Shown piece after piece: positions 49,501 to 58,864 of a DNA stretch of 64,000 bases. The notes beneath the pieces were generated by a model that saw only the letters and a program-made list of their open reading frames with translations, made no database searches and was not told the DNA's origin. The stretch is taken from NCBI GenBank assembly GCA_007751475.1, contig CP036434.1, positions 2,480,001 to 2,544,000 of the forward strand, written 5' to 3'. Numbering within the stretch: position 1 is the first letter of the stretch; each line of letters opens with the position of its first letter. This DNA comes from Saltatorellus ferox. Its GTDB lineage: Bacteria; Planctomycetota; UBA1135; GCA-002686595. Both the position numbers and the translations under genes were made by a program.

Positions 49501-49902
49501 CTACGCCCGAAGAGCCCCGGTGACACGCGGGAGGTCATGGATCGTGAGCAGCCCCTTGGCCCCGCCCTTCGTCCAGCCCGTTCGCAGGAGCCATGTCTGC
49601 GCCTCCACGCTTACGCAATCGACCTTGTCCAGACCCTGACGCTCTGCAAAGCCGCCAAAGGACATAGCGCTCGAGCAAGGATCCAGAATCCCCAAACCGA
49701 GCCCGCGGTGCACATCATTTCGCAACACGTACTTCAAAACGTTCCGCATCTGCGTCGGCGACTTGATCACCTCCAGATGGAAGCGCTCTGCAAAAACGCT
49801 CCCTTGTCTCACCCGCCCCCAACGCCCTCCCCCAACGCCCTCCCCATGCGCGCTTTTGCCATGCATTACCATAGCCCAAACGAGCCAATCCATCAACTCC
49901 AA
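49501..49902 (-). pseudogene. RAYT (REP-associated tyrosine transposase) C-terminal remnant
   Basis: The conserved part starts at GSVFAERFHLEVIKSPTQMR and continues NVLKYVLRNDVHRGLG, matching the segment of IS200-like RAYT proteins with the Tyr-containing helix; DPCSSAMSFGGF and TWLLRTGWTKGGAKG match the usual RAYT C terminus. The HUH-containing N-terminal half is missing. Upstream DNA in this frame gives low-complexity Gly/Trp/Arg sequence, and the expected continuation seems split between frames. It is therefore a decayed copy, unlikely to be active, flanked by long inverted repeats. Confidence 0.65.
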
Positions 49903-49993
49903 ATAGCCTCCAAATCACGCTTTAAAGCTCAAACTCGCCACTTTAGCCAAATCCCCCATCCACCCTCGAACAATATACTCGGCAGACCATTCC

Positions 49994-50308
49994 CACCGGC
50001 CAACTCGCACTCCGCGCCCCCGAACCTCCCAGTCTTGCCTCCCCGTCACAAGGCGTGGGCCAGGGCCAAGCTCGCACCCTGACAACTCCCCATCCCTCCC
50101 AAGGCCGCCGCGCCTGCCAAGCTCCCGCTCCTCCCGCTTCCTTGGTTGTATTGGTAGCAGCCCAGCAGCCCAGCAGACTGCCTCCCCCCCCGAGCCCCAA
50201 GCCCTTGGCAGTCACATGAACAGGGTGCGAGCTTGGCCCTGGCCCACGCCTTGTGACGGGGAGGCAAGAGTGGGAGGTTCGGGGGCGCGGAGTGCGAGTT
50301 GGCCGGTG
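49994..50308. repeat. 88-bp near-perfect inverted repeat
   Basis: The left arm is 49994-50081 and the right arm 50221-50308. They are complementary at all but one position, around a 139-bp spacer. The left arm borders the 5' end of the RAYT remnant; the right arm ends ~40 bp before the next gene. The spacer also holds one arm (50123-50154) of the imperfect inverted pair shared with 49308-49339. The arms are GC-rich and do not encode protein. They could be remnants of a palindromic (REP/BIME- or MITE-like) element once mobilised by the RAYT. Confidence 0.9.
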
Positions 50309-50345
50309 AACCAGGCTCCCAAGATACGCTCGGGGCAGCTAGCTT

Positions 50346-51422
50346 ATGGGGATGAAGCTCTCACTCCGGCACCTTTCAGTCCTCGCCCTCGCGTCCTCGC
50401 TCCTGCCGTCCGCAGGAATTGCTCAGATCACCTGGACCGGCGCCGTCGGGCCGGGGATCTTCGTCGAAGGCAACTGGGACCTCACCGCCTCGACGGTCAC
50501 CATGCTCGATCCTGGCGTGCCGATCCTCGATAACGTGCGCTTCATCGGCCCTGCCCCCGACGCGCGAATTCCCGATCTTGCGGGACAGGGCTCCTTCCAG
50601 GTCGGAGATGGCTTCGGCGTGGTGATCGACGGCATGCGCGTGTTCGCAGCGGCCGACGACGGACTCGGATCCGAACCGGGCGCCTCCGTTGGAATCACGG
50701 TCGAGGTCGTGAACGGCGCGAGCTTCGAGCCGTACTTCGTCGTGAACGATACCTGGATCGATATCGATTCGAGCAGCCAGGTGATCCTCGGCGGACCCGG
50801 GGACCCGTTGAATCAGTCGTATGTCAACATGACGCTCGGTGCCCGGCTCGAGTTCCGCCTGGAAGACCCGACGGAGTTCCGGAACGAGCATCTCACCAGT
50901 CTGACGGTGGACGGGCAGCCCGCCGTCGAGGGCACCAACATTCGGGTCGATGCGGTTGGGAACCAGGGGTCCCTCGTGACGGTTCTCGCCGCGCCGCTCG
51001 GGACCAACTACTGCGCGGCCAACGTGAACAGCTCCGGCGTGGCCGCACGGATGGCCGCTTCCGGCTCCGCTGCGGTCGGAGCGAACCAGCTGAGCCTCGA
51101 GTGCCTCTCGATGCCCCAGCTCGTCTTCGGATTCTTCATCGTGTCCGAGACGGCCGGCTTTGCCGCGAATCCGGGTGGCTCCGCCGGCAACCTCTGCTTG
51201 AGCGGCGCCGTCGGGCGCTACATCGGTGCCGGGCAGATCCAGAATTCGGGCCCGGGCGGGACCATCGGGCTCTCCGTGGATCTGACGGCCATTCCGCAGC
51301 CCAACGGATTCGTCTCGGTGAATGCGGGCGAGACCTGGCGCTTCCAGTGCTGGTTCCGCGACTCATCAGGGGGTGCACCGACGTCCAACTTCTCCGACGG
51401 GATCGAGATCCCGTTTTCCTGA
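50346..51422 (+). CDS. Secreted protein with planctomycete-type C-terminal module
   Basis: 358 residues (356 from the ATG at 50352). A signal peptide at the N terminus (LSVLALASSLLPSAGIAQ) is followed by a ~190-residue beta-rich region with TWTGAVGPGIFVEGNWDLTA and EVVNGASFEPYFVVNDTW, reminiscent of autotransporter-like or passenger beta repeats. The C-terminal ~140 residues start at LGTNYCAANVNSSG and contain GNLCLSGAVGRYIG, AGETWRFQCWFRD and SNFSDGIEI. They are clearly paralogous to the C terminus of the protein at 5751-7106. The module may be a sorting or surface-attachment domain; this is inference. The molecular role of the N-terminal part is unknown. Confidence 0.8.
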   Translation: MGMKLSLRHLSVLALASSLLPSAGIAQITWTGAVGPGIFVEGNWDLTASTVTMLDPGVPILDNVRFIGPAPDARIPDLAGQGSFQVGDGFGVVIDGMRVFAAADDGLGSEPGASVGITVEVVNGASFEPYFVVNDTWIDIDSSSQVILGGPGDPLNQSYVNMTLGARLEFRLEDPTEFRNEHLTSLTVDGQPAVEGTNIRVDAVGNQGSLVTVLAAPLGTNYCAANVNSSGVAARMAASGSAAVGANQLSLECLSMPQLVFGFFIVSETAGFAANPGGSAGNLCLSGAVGRYIGAGQIQNSGPGGTIGLSVDLTAIPQPNGFVSVNAGETWRFQCWFRDSSGGAPTSNFSDGIEIPFS

Positions 51423-51451
51423 GAGAGCACTCCGTCGCCGTGCCGAAGCCG

Positions 51452-52228
51452 TCAGCTGGTGAGGCGCAGCTGCCACGCCTCGATCGCTTCCCGGCGCGCT
51501 TCCACGTAGCGCAGGAATTCGGCGCGACGCTTCTTCATCGGGGAATCTGCGAGGAGGTCGAACTCGATGCCGAGCACGACGTCCGGGCCGCTGCGATAGC
51601 CGTGCTTGATGACCGCGGGGCCTTCGAACGGCTCCTTGATGCCCGGGACGTCCACGAAAATGGTAACGCGTTCCCCGCTGCGGAAAATGGCCGCCTGGAC
51701 GAGCGGCAGGGAAACGCCGAGTCCCGTGCGAGAGAGATCCTGGGCCTCGCCGCGGACGCGGTGGGGGCCGTAAGCGATCTTGACGCGGACGACGGAGTCG
51801 ATGTCAGGCTTCACGCGCATCGCCGAGCGACGGTTGAAGTAGCGGCCGAGCGCGTCGTCCAGCTGGGCGTACAGGTCGCCGAGCTGCGAGAACTGGATCT
51901 CGATCAGGACCATGGCATCGTCCCATTGGTCGAGGCGCCGAACTCGTCCGATCGCTCGGACGCGCCAGCCGTCCTTTGGGTGGTAGATGTCGAGTTCCAC
52001 GACCTCCCCTTCGCCCCCGAGCGGCGCCAGATGGAACGGGAGCACGATCTCGGCGCCCTGGATGTTCATGTCGTACAGCTCCACGCGGAACGGCTGATGG
52101 CCGTCGAGCAGCAGCTGGACGTGCAGGTCCTCCGCTTCCGGAAGAGCCGCGTGCTGCGGCCGCGTCGACTCTCTGGGAGCGGGAGCCGACGAATGGCGCT
52201 TGGCTCTTTTGAAGAGGCTGAACTTCAT
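51452..52228 (-). CDS. PilZ domain protein (candidate c-di-GMP effector)
   Basis: 258 residues. After a basic N terminus, residues ~35-125 form a PilZN/YcgR-N-like beta domain (HVQLLLDGHQPFRVELYDMN, VELDIYHPKDGWRVRAIGRV). Residues ~130-235 form a PilZ domain with the c-di-GMP-binding signatures RRSAMRVKPD (RxxxR) and DLSRTGLGVSL (DxSxxG, ~30 residues later). The C terminus is helical (FLRYVEARREAIEAW). It is probably a cytosolic c-di-GMP receptor affecting motility or polysaccharide output; no target is adjacent. Convergent with the secreted-module gene. Confidence 0.85.
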   Translation of the reverse strand: MKFSLFKRAKRHSSAPAPRESTRPQHAALPEAEDLHVQLLLDGHQPFRVELYDMNIQGAEIVLPFHLAPLGGEGEVVELDIYHPKDGWRVRAIGRVRRLDQWDDAMVLIEIQFSQLGDLYAQLDDALGRYFNRRSAMRVKPDIDSVVRVKIAYGPHRVRGEAQDLSRTGLGVSLPLVQAAIFRSGERVTIFVDVPGIKEPFEGPAVIKHGYRSGPDVVLGIEFDLLADSPMKKRRAEFLRYVEARREAIEAWQLRLTS

Positions 52229-52476
52229 GGGATGACTCGGAGTGGGGGGGCTCCGACGGGCGATTCTTCGGCCAGCTCTGGCGTGCTGATGAAGCCCACC
52301 GCCGAAACTGGACCCTGCCGGAAGAATCTTCGTCCCAGGTCGAGACGGCGGTCGGCCTGCGGCTCATGGGCGTGGGTCAGCCCGTCGCGGTACGATCCCC
52401 TCGTGGAAACTTATTGCCGCGCATTTCGAGCCCCCCGCGTCAGCCGCGTGCTGGTGGGGTAGCGTTGGACAACGCC

Positions 52477-53130
52477 ATGAAGCCACATCTGCCGAAATCT
52501 GCCCTTTCTCCCTCCGAGACGGCCTCATCCACAGCCCCTGATGGGGCAACCGATGAGGCGGTACGCCCCGGTGTTGCCACCCCTGACATGGCCGCCGATT
52601 TCTCACACCGCATCGCCGTCGCGGAGAACCTCAATCTTCGTGAGCGTATCGGGCGACTCGAAGCTTCGATCGCGTCCTGGGCGGCCGATGTGGACGAAGC
52701 CAACGAGGAGAGCCAGAGGCTTCGCACGGAGATCGAATCGCTCCGCGCTCAGGCGCGTGCCTCCGAGGACGCCCGCCTCGCGGCCGAAGCAGAGCGCTCG
52801 CGGCTCTACGAAGCGGTGAGCCTGCGTGACGCGCACATCGCGGAGCTCGAGGCTCGCATCGTGACCCACGATATGGACGATGTGAATACCCGTCGCACCC
52901 GCTCGCGCCTCGTCGCCCTTCGCAAGCGTGCACGCGCTCGATTCACCGCGCAAGCGGAAGAGATCGAGAGCCTCCGACGTATGCTGGCGCTCGGGCACGC
53001 CGCTCGTCGGCAGATCGAGGATGAACTCGCCGAGATGCGAATGGACGCAGAGCGCAACGCGCGCTACCTGGACAAGCTGGAGCGCAGGCTCGAGGAGACC
53101 GAAAGCGAGCTCGCGGATCGCAGGAATTAA
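52477..53130 (+). CDS. Coiled-coil protein of unknown function
   Basis: 217 residues from ATG 52477. The N-terminal ~40 residues are Ser/Thr/Ala-rich. From ~45 to the end the protein is an almost continuous coiled coil rich in Glu, Arg, Ala and Leu (NLRERIGRLEASIASWAADV, SQRLRTEIESLRAQARASED, QIEDELAEMRMDAERNAR). A short basic break lies near NTRRTRSRLVALRKRARARF. No signal peptide or membrane segment. I recognise no family; a structural or scaffolding role is the most that can be said. The open frame extends upstream to 52366 but is less protein-like there. Confidence 0.65.
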   Translation: MKPHLPKSALSPSETASSTAPDGATDEAVRPGVATPDMAADFSHRIAVAENLNLRERIGRLEASIASWAADVDEANEESQRLRTEIESLRAQARASEDARLAAEAERSRLYEAVSLRDAHIAELEARIVTHDMDDVNTRRTRSRLVALRKRARARFTAQAEEIESLRRMLALGHAARRQIEDELAEMRMDAERNARYLDKLERRLEETESELADRRN

Positions 53131-53214
53131 TGCCATTGGGGTCCGGCGCGCCTTGCGAGCGCGAATCCTGACGGCACTCGCGAAACCGCATTCTGTGGCG
53201 CAGACTCCTAGCCC

Positions 53215-54228
53215 ATGACCGTTCCGGTGACACTGATTGCGGGCTTCCTCGGCTCGGGCAAAACGACCCTCGTTCGACGGATTCTGGCGGGGTCGCACGG
53301 CGTCCGCTGCGCCGTCATCGTCAACGAGTTCGGTGAGGTCGGCATCGATGGGGATCTCCTGCAGCGCGCCAACGTGAAGCGCGCCGACTCGCAGGGAGGT
53401 GGGGCCGTCGTCGAGCTGGCGAATGGCTGCATTTGCTGCGAGATCCAGGATGATCTTCGGACCACTCTTCTCGGGCTCGTCCCCGAGGACCCCGCTCGGG
53501 CTCCTTTCGATCGCGTCCTCGTGGAGGCATCGGGGGCTGCGTCACCGGGTCCGGCCGCGCAGACTTTCCTGATCGACGGCGTTCTCCAGGCGCGCGTGCA
53601 TCTGGACGGCATCGTGGCTCTCGTTCACGCGGGGCTGATCGATCATCTGCTGCGCGAAACGGCCGAAGCCGAGGCCCAGATCGCCTACGCGGATCGGATC
53701 GTGCTGAACCACGCGGATCGAGTCGAAGCCGAGGAGGCGGAGCGCGTGGCCGGGCTCATGCGGTCGCTCAACCCGCTGGCGGACGTTCGGACCGCCGTGC
53801 GCGCGGAGGTACCGCTCGATTGGGTCCTGGGCCAAAAGGGCGCGGTCGAGCGCGAGCCACCGGGGCCACGGGTGACGCGCGCCGCGGACCGCGAAGTGGC
53901 CAGGCATACGAAGGGGCTCGGATCTGTCTCGCTCGTGGCGAAGGGGGCCGTCGATGTGGACGCACTCGTGATCTGGCTCGAGTTCCTTGCCAAACGGCGG
54001 TCGCACGAGCTGATGCGCGCCAAGGGCGTCGTCGCTGCCCGCTCCCGGCAAGGTGGCCAGCAGGGAGTCCCGCCGAGATGCCTGGAGATCCAGGGCGTCT
54101 ATCGCTGGCTCGAGGTCACCGATGGTGAAGGTGAGGCCCCGGAGCGATCACAGCTCGTCCTGATCGGTCGAGACCTGGACGAGGCCGAGATTCGCAGGGG
54201 CTGGGCGGCGATCACCGGAGCCGGCTGA
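53215..54228 (+). CDS. CobW/COG0523-family GTPase (metal chaperone)
   Basis: 337 residues. The G3E GTPase core has Walker A at VTLIAGFLGSGKTTLVRRIL, then VIVNEFGEVGIDGDLL, the metal-binding ELANGCICCEIQDDLRTTLL (CxCC), VLVEASGAASPG, and the base-recognition LNHADRV (family NKxD variant). The C-terminal CobW_C domain begins near GSVSLVAKGAVDVDALVIWL and carries LEIQGVYRWLEVTDG. These proteins use GTP to insert or deliver Zn2+, Co2+ or another metal. No Zur-type site or metalloenzyme neighbour points to the metal. The guanine-specificity motif LNHAD replaces the common LNKxD, so nucleotide specificity is worth checking. Confidence 0.92.
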   Translation: MTVPVTLIAGFLGSGKTTLVRRILAGSHGVRCAVIVNEFGEVGIDGDLLQRANVKRADSQGGGAVVELANGCICCEIQDDLRTTLLGLVPEDPARAPFDRVLVEASGAASPGPAAQTFLIDGVLQARVHLDGIVALVHAGLIDHLLRETAEAEAQIAYADRIVLNHADRVEAEEAERVAGLMRSLNPLADVRTAVRAEVPLDWVLGQKGAVEREPPGPRVTRAADREVARHTKGLGSVSLVAKGAVDVDALVIWLEFLAKRRSHELMRAKGVVAARSRQGGQQGVPPRCLEIQGVYRWLEVTDGEGEAPERSQLVLIGRDLDEAEIRRGWAAITGAG

Positions 54229-54329
54229 TCGCGACGAGAGCCCGCAGAGGCTACGATGCCCGTGCGATGGCGCGAGCGCGGCATCGCCCCGTTTCACCTC
54301 GTCTCCACGTCAGGCCTCCACGTCACGCC

Positions 54330-55328
54330 ATGACCCTCCCTGCATCCGCCCTCTCCCGCCGCCACTTCGTCACCGGAACGGCGGGCCTTCTGGCCGCCGG
54401 TATCGGAGGGGAGATAGGGGCAGCAGCCAATTCCCTCCTGGACACCGGGGAACGACTCCGCCACGCACCCAGCATGAACTCCAAGGACGACCCCTGGTTC
54501 AAGATCTCCCTCGCCGAGTGGTCCCTGCATCGCACCCTCCGCAAGCCCACGAACGAGGGTGGAATCCGCAATCTGGACTTCCCTTCGGTGGCGAAGGCGC
54601 AGTTCGGATGCGACGGGATCGAGTACGTCAACGCGTTCTTCCGTTCGCCGAACGCCAGCGGTGAGGACGTCGCTCGCGGGACGGACTTCGGCTACCTCGA
54701 AGAGCTCCGTGCTGCCTGCACCGATGCGGGCGTGCAAAGCCTTCTGATCATGGTCGATGGGGAAGGACAGCTCGCGGACGCCGACGATGCGCATCGTCGA
54801 GACGCGGTCGAGAATCACTTCAAGTGGGTCGCCGCTGCGGCGTATCTCGGCTGCCACTCCATTCGCGTCAACGCGGGGGGGCAGGGCGAGCGGGACGAGA
54901 TGGCTGCGCGCGCCGCCGACTCTCTTCGTCGCATCGCCCGCGTCAGCGACGCGTACGACATCAACGTCATCGTCGAGAACCATGGCGGCCTGTCCTCGGA
55001 CGGCGCATGGCTCGCCGACGTGATGAAGCGCGCGGATCATCCGCGGGTCGGAACGCTGCCGGACTTCGGCAACTTCTACGACTACGACCGTTATCAGGGC
55101 GTCGCGGACCTCATGCCGTATGCGAAGGCCGTGAGCGCGAAGACCCACGACTTCGACGCGTCTGGAAACGAGACGAAGACCGACTACAAACGAATGCTCC
55201 AGATCGTCCAGGACGCTGGCTACAGGGGCTGGGTCGGCATTGAGTACGAGGGAGGCAACGGCGACGAGGCGGCTGGAATCCTCGCGACGAAAGCTCTTCT
55301 GGAGCGCGTCCGGGCCGAGCTGGGCTGA
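54330..55328 (+). CDS. TIM-barrel sugar phosphate isomerase/epimerase-like protein, Tat-exported
   Basis: 332 residues from ATG 54330. Tat-type signal: ALSRRHFVTGTAGLLAAGIG. The mature part is a xylose-isomerase-like (AP-endonuclease family 2) barrel: WFKISLAEWSLHRTL, FGCDGIEYVNAFF, YLGCHSIRVNAGGQGERDEM, INVIVENHGGLSSDGAWLAD (metal-binding Glu), RVGTLPDFGNFYDYDRYQGV, AVSAKTHDFDASGNET and GWVGIEYEGG (second metal Glu). Probably acts on a sugar or cyclitol in the periplasm; substrate unknown. Such Tat-exported barrels are common in Planctomycetes. It is followed 26 bp later by the thioredoxin-like gene. Confidence 0.88.
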   Translation: MTLPASALSRRHFVTGTAGLLAAGIGGEIGAAANSLLDTGERLRHAPSMNSKDDPWFKISLAEWSLHRTLRKPTNEGGIRNLDFPSVAKAQFGCDGIEYVNAFFRSPNASGEDVARGTDFGYLEELRAACTDAGVQSLLIMVDGEGQLADADDAHRRDAVENHFKWVAAAAYLGCHSIRVNAGGQGERDEMAARAADSLRRIARVSDAYDINVIVENHGGLSSDGAWLADVMKRADHPRVGTLPDFGNFYDYDRYQGVADLMPYAKAVSAKTHDFDASGNETKTDYKRMLQIVQDAGYRGWVGIEYEGGNGDEAAGILATKALLERVRAELG

Positions 55329-55354
55329 GCCGGATACCCTTGAGCCTGATCGCC

Positions 55355-56440
55355 ATGAACCTCGCTGCGCTCGTTCTCCTCGCCGCTTCGGCCCCTTCGA
55401 TTTCCGGCCCGCCGCAGACCGGTCGTGGGGTCGAGGTCCCGGCGATGGAGGCTGTAAAGGAAGCGGTGCAGCAAGCCGCGCAGGAGGCGCGCTGGTACGC
55501 CGACATCGACGAGGCGCGCCGGATCGCCGGGGCCGAGGGCAAGCACGTGCTGGTGGACTTCACCGGCACGGGGTGGTGTTCGTGGTGCAAGAAGCTCGAC
55601 GCCCAGGTGCTCGGGACACCGCTCTTCGCGGAGGCAGCCGCTTCGAACTTCGTTCTCGTGAAGGCGGACTTCGACGCCCAGGGGAACGCGCGCCGCGATC
55701 TACCCTGCGCCGACAAGAACGATGCGCTGAAGAAATCGCTGGGCGTGTCCGGCTTCCCGAGCATCATCCTGATGACGGCGGATGGCACGGCGTACGCCGC
55801 CATGGGCTACGAGCGCGGCGGCGCAGGACCCTACGTGGACAAGCTCGTCGAACAGCAGCGTCGGGCCCGTGAACTGGAGGCTGCGGTGGCGGCCGTGAAG
55901 TCGGCGGTGGCGTCGGCGAGTTCGAAGGAGGAGGCCCTGGCCGCCGCCTTGGCCGCGGTCGATGGGCTCCAATCCGCCGGCCCACATCAGCTGGGTCGAC
56001 CGCTGGTGCCGATCGTGCGGGCCTTCCTCTCGGGTATCCCCGTCTCCGGCGCGACGCCGGCGGAGTCCGACGCTGAGGCGCAGGCCATTCTGGCGCTGTC
56101 CGGCGCCAACGTGGTCGATGACGCACTCGTCGACCGTGCGTTCCGCGCGGACCCGAAGAACGCAGCGGGCCTCCCCGAGGCGGCGCTCGCTGCGGCCATG
56201 CGGACCGTCGGGGACCCGTCCGAAGTGGCGCCGCTGATCCTACGGGCGGAGGCCATGCTCGCCACGGTTCCCGTTCACGATCGCCAGGTGGCGGCGCAGC
56301 TCTACGGAGACTGCGCCTACTGGATCAAGAACTGGCAGCAGGACGCTGAGCGCGCGCGGATCATGGCCACCTTTGCCCTGCGCCTGGATCCGGTCGACGA
56401 GAACCTGCGGCGCATGCTCAAGGATCTGGCCGGGAAGTAG
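55355..56440 (+). CDS. Exported thioredoxin-family protein
   Basis: 361 residues from ATG 55355 (a TTG at 55340 adds five). Signal-like N terminus (NLAALVLLAASAPSIS). Residues ~45-165 form a thioredoxin_7/DUF255-like domain: EARRIAGAEGKHVLVDFTGT, active site GWCSWCKKLD, and the cis-Pro region GVSGFPSIILMTADG. The remaining ~200 residues are helical, Ala-rich and repeat-like (TPR-like), with no clear family. A periplasmic disulfide or redox role is likely. Converges on the M28 peptidase gene, whose stop lies just 3 bp away. Confidence 0.85.
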   Translation: MNLAALVLLAASAPSISGPPQTGRGVEVPAMEAVKEAVQQAAQEARWYADIDEARRIAGAEGKHVLVDFTGTGWCSWCKKLDAQVLGTPLFAEAAASNFVLVKADFDAQGNARRDLPCADKNDALKKSLGVSGFPSIILMTADGTAYAAMGYERGGAGPYVDKLVEQQRRARELEAAVAAVKSAVASASSKEEALAAALAAVDGLQSAGPHQLGRPLVPIVRAFLSGIPVSGATPAESDAEAQAILALSGANVVDDALVDRAFRADPKNAAGLPEAALAAAMRTVGDPSEVAPLILRAEAMLATVPVHDRQVAAQLYGDCAYWIKNWQQDAERARIMATFALRLDPVDENLRRMLKDLAGK

Positions 56441-56442
56441 GC

Positions 56443-58221
56443 CTACTTCGCGAAGGGTGCGAACCACTCGTTCACGCCGTCGCACCACCTGTCCCACGCG
56501 GCGGCTGCCGCCGTGTTCTTGTCCGTCGCTGCGGCCTCCTTGCGCAGCTTCCTTTCCAGCTCGTTCGACGCCAGGTGCCTCGGAACGTCCGCGGGCCTGA
56601 GGTCCGCCAGGGCGAGCCCTGCGCTGACGATGGCCGTACAGGTGTTATGAAGCTCGCGCGCATCGATCATCCCCATCCGGTCCAGGCTGGTGTGATAGGT
56701 GAAGTCCGTGAAGTGCCACATGAGCGCCGCTGGAATCGTGGCATCGTTGAAAACGTCGTGATCGCTGCCGCCCTCCCAGGGGTTTTCCGAGGTATGCCAG
56801 CCGCCGACGTGCGCGGCGACGTCGATCAACGCCTCGCGGCAGATCACGTTGACTCCGTTGGGTCTCATGTCCTCCTCGGACACGCGGCCGGCTCCCCACG
56901 GGGTGTGCTCGTCCGGCAGGATCGTATAGAGAGCGCCGGGGTCCGGCGTTCGCTCGAGGAGAGCCACCGCCCCCGTTCGTTCCGGCGACTGACCGAGCAT
57001 GTCGGCCGAAAGGGCCGCGATCGTCTTTCGATCGGTCGCTTCCAGCCAGATGCGCGACTGCTCCATCTCGTTTCCGAAGACGAAGGCGAGGGTTCGACTC
57101 GGCGGCGCGATCTTGCGCTCGTCCATCAGCGTCGCGATGGCGACCGCGGCCGAGCAGAGCCCCGCGGCTCCAGCGGCGTTGTCCCCGGCTCCGGGCTCCT
57201 GAAGGTGGGATGCGATGGCGACCGCCTCGCCCGGCGTTTCCTCACCCAGAATCTCAGCGATGAGCGTACGGAGGGGCCGCTGGGCCGTCTTCGTCTTGGC
57301 GATGAACCGTAGCGTCGACGCGTCGTCGGCGGCCTTCGCGGCTTCGATGCGGTCGAGGATCCGAGGCGAGATCTTGCCGACGGCGATCGTGGCGCCGCGC
57401 GGCGCGGTTTCGAAGCGGATCGCGTCGAGGTGACGATCGGCGCCAGTGGGGTCGATCGTGAAGGGGAAGAGCGCGCTCGAGAGGACGCAGACCGCGCCGC
57501 GCGAGGCAGCTTTCCCGACGAGCTGGCCGCTCAGCGGGGCTCTTGTCGCGAGCACGGAGCCCGGGGTCACGTCCTTCAGCGACAGGGCCACGGGCCCCTC
57601 CACGTCGGCCTCGGGGGCACCCACGGGGAGCATCGTCCGATGCGCGTCGCCGGGCGACCCGAACGCCAGGAGAAGCTCTGACCCCGCCGCGCTGTCGAGG
57701 GTGAGGGAGCCGCCGAGCGGCCACCAGGCGGGGCGGCCCATGTCCGTTTCCACGATCTTCAGGGTGAGACGGTCCGAGATCCCGAAGCCCGCGGCCTCGA
57801 GGCGCGCATGCAGGCGATCGATCACGGCGTCGTAGAGGGGGCTCCCGGGGGTCCGGTAGAACCCATCGATGAAGAGCGTGTCCTCGAGCGCCGTCCCGAC
57901 GTCGAAAGCGTCGTAGACGAGGCCTGTGAATCGGGCCGGACCTGCCACTTCACCTGCCGGGGCGCCTGCCGAAGGGTCCTCCAGCTCGTCCGGCAGGGGA
58001 CGGCCTGCCACGGTGATGGGGGGGGCCACCGCCGGTCCGCTGTGGTCCCGGCCGCCGATCGAGGCCCCCGGGAAGGGTCCGATCGTGGTCCTGCTGGATT
58101 TAGGTAGCAGGCTCAGCTCCGAGCTGGAGCCGGGCGCCTGGGCGGCGCCGCCGGGGCAAAAGAGTGCGATCGGAAGCGCGAGGAAGGCGATTCTGACGAT
58201 TTTTTGGGTCGGATAGATCAT
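56443..58221 (-). CDS. Secreted M28-family zinc metallopeptidase
   Basis: 592 residues from ATG 58221, with signal [21 protein letters not shown] ~280-residue N-terminal region without recognised family precedes the peptidase. The M28 metal ligands are visible in order: His in [10 protein letters not shown], Asp in [12 protein letters not shown], the Glu pair in [16 protein letters not shown], Asp in ALSADMLGQ, and the distal His in [14 protein letters not shown], with [11 protein letters not shown] ahead of it. It should be an exported aminopeptidase or carboxypeptidase-type enzyme. The frame is open to 58386, but that part lies upstream of the signal peptide and is not protein-like. Confidence 0.9.
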   Translation of the reverse strand: MIYPTQKIVRIAFLALPIALFCPGGAAQAPGSSSELSLLPKSSRTTIGPFPGASIGGRDHSGPAVAPPITVAGRPLPDELEDPSAGAPAGEVAGPARFTGLVYDAFDVGTALEDTLFIDGFYRTPGSPLYDAVIDRLHARLEAAGFGISDRLTLKIVETDMGRPAWWPLGGSLTLDSAAGSELLLAFGSPGDAHRTMLPVGAPEADVEGPVALSLKDVTPGSVLATRAPLSGQLVGKAASRGAVCVLSSALFPFTIDPTGADRHLDAIRFETAPRGATIAVGKISPRILDRIEAAKAADDASTLRFIAKTKTAQRPLRTLIAEILGEETPGEAVAIASHLQEPGAGDNAAGAAGLCSAAVAIATLMDERKIAPPSRTLAFVFGNEMEQSRIWLEATDRKTIAALSADMLGQSPERTGAVALLERTPDPGALYTILPDEHTPWGAGRVSEEDMRPNGVNVICREALIDVAAHVGGWHTSENPWEGGSDHDVFNDATIPAALMWHFTDFTYHTSLDRMGMIDARELHNTCTAIVSAGLALADLRPADVPRHLASNELERKLRKEAAATDKNTAAAAAWDRWCDGVNEWFAPFAK

Positions 58222-58428
58222 CTGGGCGGATGCTGGATTGCCAGTGGAGCCGCGCCACCGTATCTTTTTCGGCTCGATCGACGGCGGACGGGTTACCCGG
58301 AACGTTCGTCTGCCCCCCCGGATTCCCATCGGATTCCAGGCGCCCGCGCGATGCGTCCGCCTTCCAGGAGTCCTCCACCGAACCAACCGTCAGCGTCCCG
58401 ACCCCCGGGCCGTCCGAAGCACCAGAAC

Positions 58429-58734
58429 ATGGCCAAGACCTCAGCCGTCCAGAAGAACGAGCGCCGCCGCGCTCTCGCCGCAAAGTACGCCGACCGTCGT
58501 GCCGAGTACAAGGCGACCATTCGCTCCACGAAGTCGAGCGAAGAGGACAAGGACGCGGCCCGCGAGGCCCTCGCGAAGATCCCGCGCAACGCCAACCCGA
58601 ACCGGGTCCGCCTCCGCTGCTCCTTCACGGGGCGCCCCCGCGCGGTGTACCGCCGCTTCGGCGTCTGCCGTATCGTGCTGCGCGACCTCGCCCACGAGGG
58701 CAAGGTCCCCGGCATGCGCAAGGCCAGCTGGTAA
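58429..58734 (+). CDS. rpsN: 30S ribosomal protein S14
   Basis: 101 residues from ATG 58429; the open frame upstream to 58204 is not part of the protein. S14 features: [20 protein letters not shown] at the N terminus, [17 protein letters not shown], and the C-terminal [20 protein letters not shown] then [17 protein letters not shown]. This is the long form of ~100 residues without the CxxC...CxxC zinc site of the short form, so it is the zinc-independent type. It sits alone, not in an spc-type ribosomal operon, with a strong terminator right behind. Confidence 0.97.
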   Translation: MAKTSAVQKNERRRALAAKYADRRAEYKATIRSTKSSEEDKDAAREALAKIPRNANPNRVRLRCSFTGRPRAVYRRFGVCRIVLRDLAHEGKVPGMRKASW

Positions 58735-58755
58735 GCAGCCGGTCGACCGCCACGG

Positions 58756-58796
58756 AAAGAGGCCGGGACGCATGAGCGTCCCGGCCTCTTTTTTTT
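58756..58796 (+). terminator. Strong intrinsic terminator of rpsN
   Basis: A 16-bp perfect stem (58756-58771 with 58776-58791) and a four-base loop ATGA, GC-rich in the middle, run into eight T residues (58789-58796). It lies 22 bp after the rpsN stop. The A-rich 5' side of the stem gives a T-tract on the other strand too, so it may also stop transcription of the convergent lipase gene. Confidence 0.95.
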
Positions 58797-58864
58797 GGGG
58801 GGGGTCCTGGCTTCGGGCCTGCACGAGCTCCGCGAGGGGAGCCCGAGCAGGCCCGTCGTGCGGA

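Noticed and set aside
49198..50082. 294-residue open frame on the plus strand
   Set aside because: Antisense to the RAYT remnant and made partly of inverted-repeat DNA; low-complexity composition.
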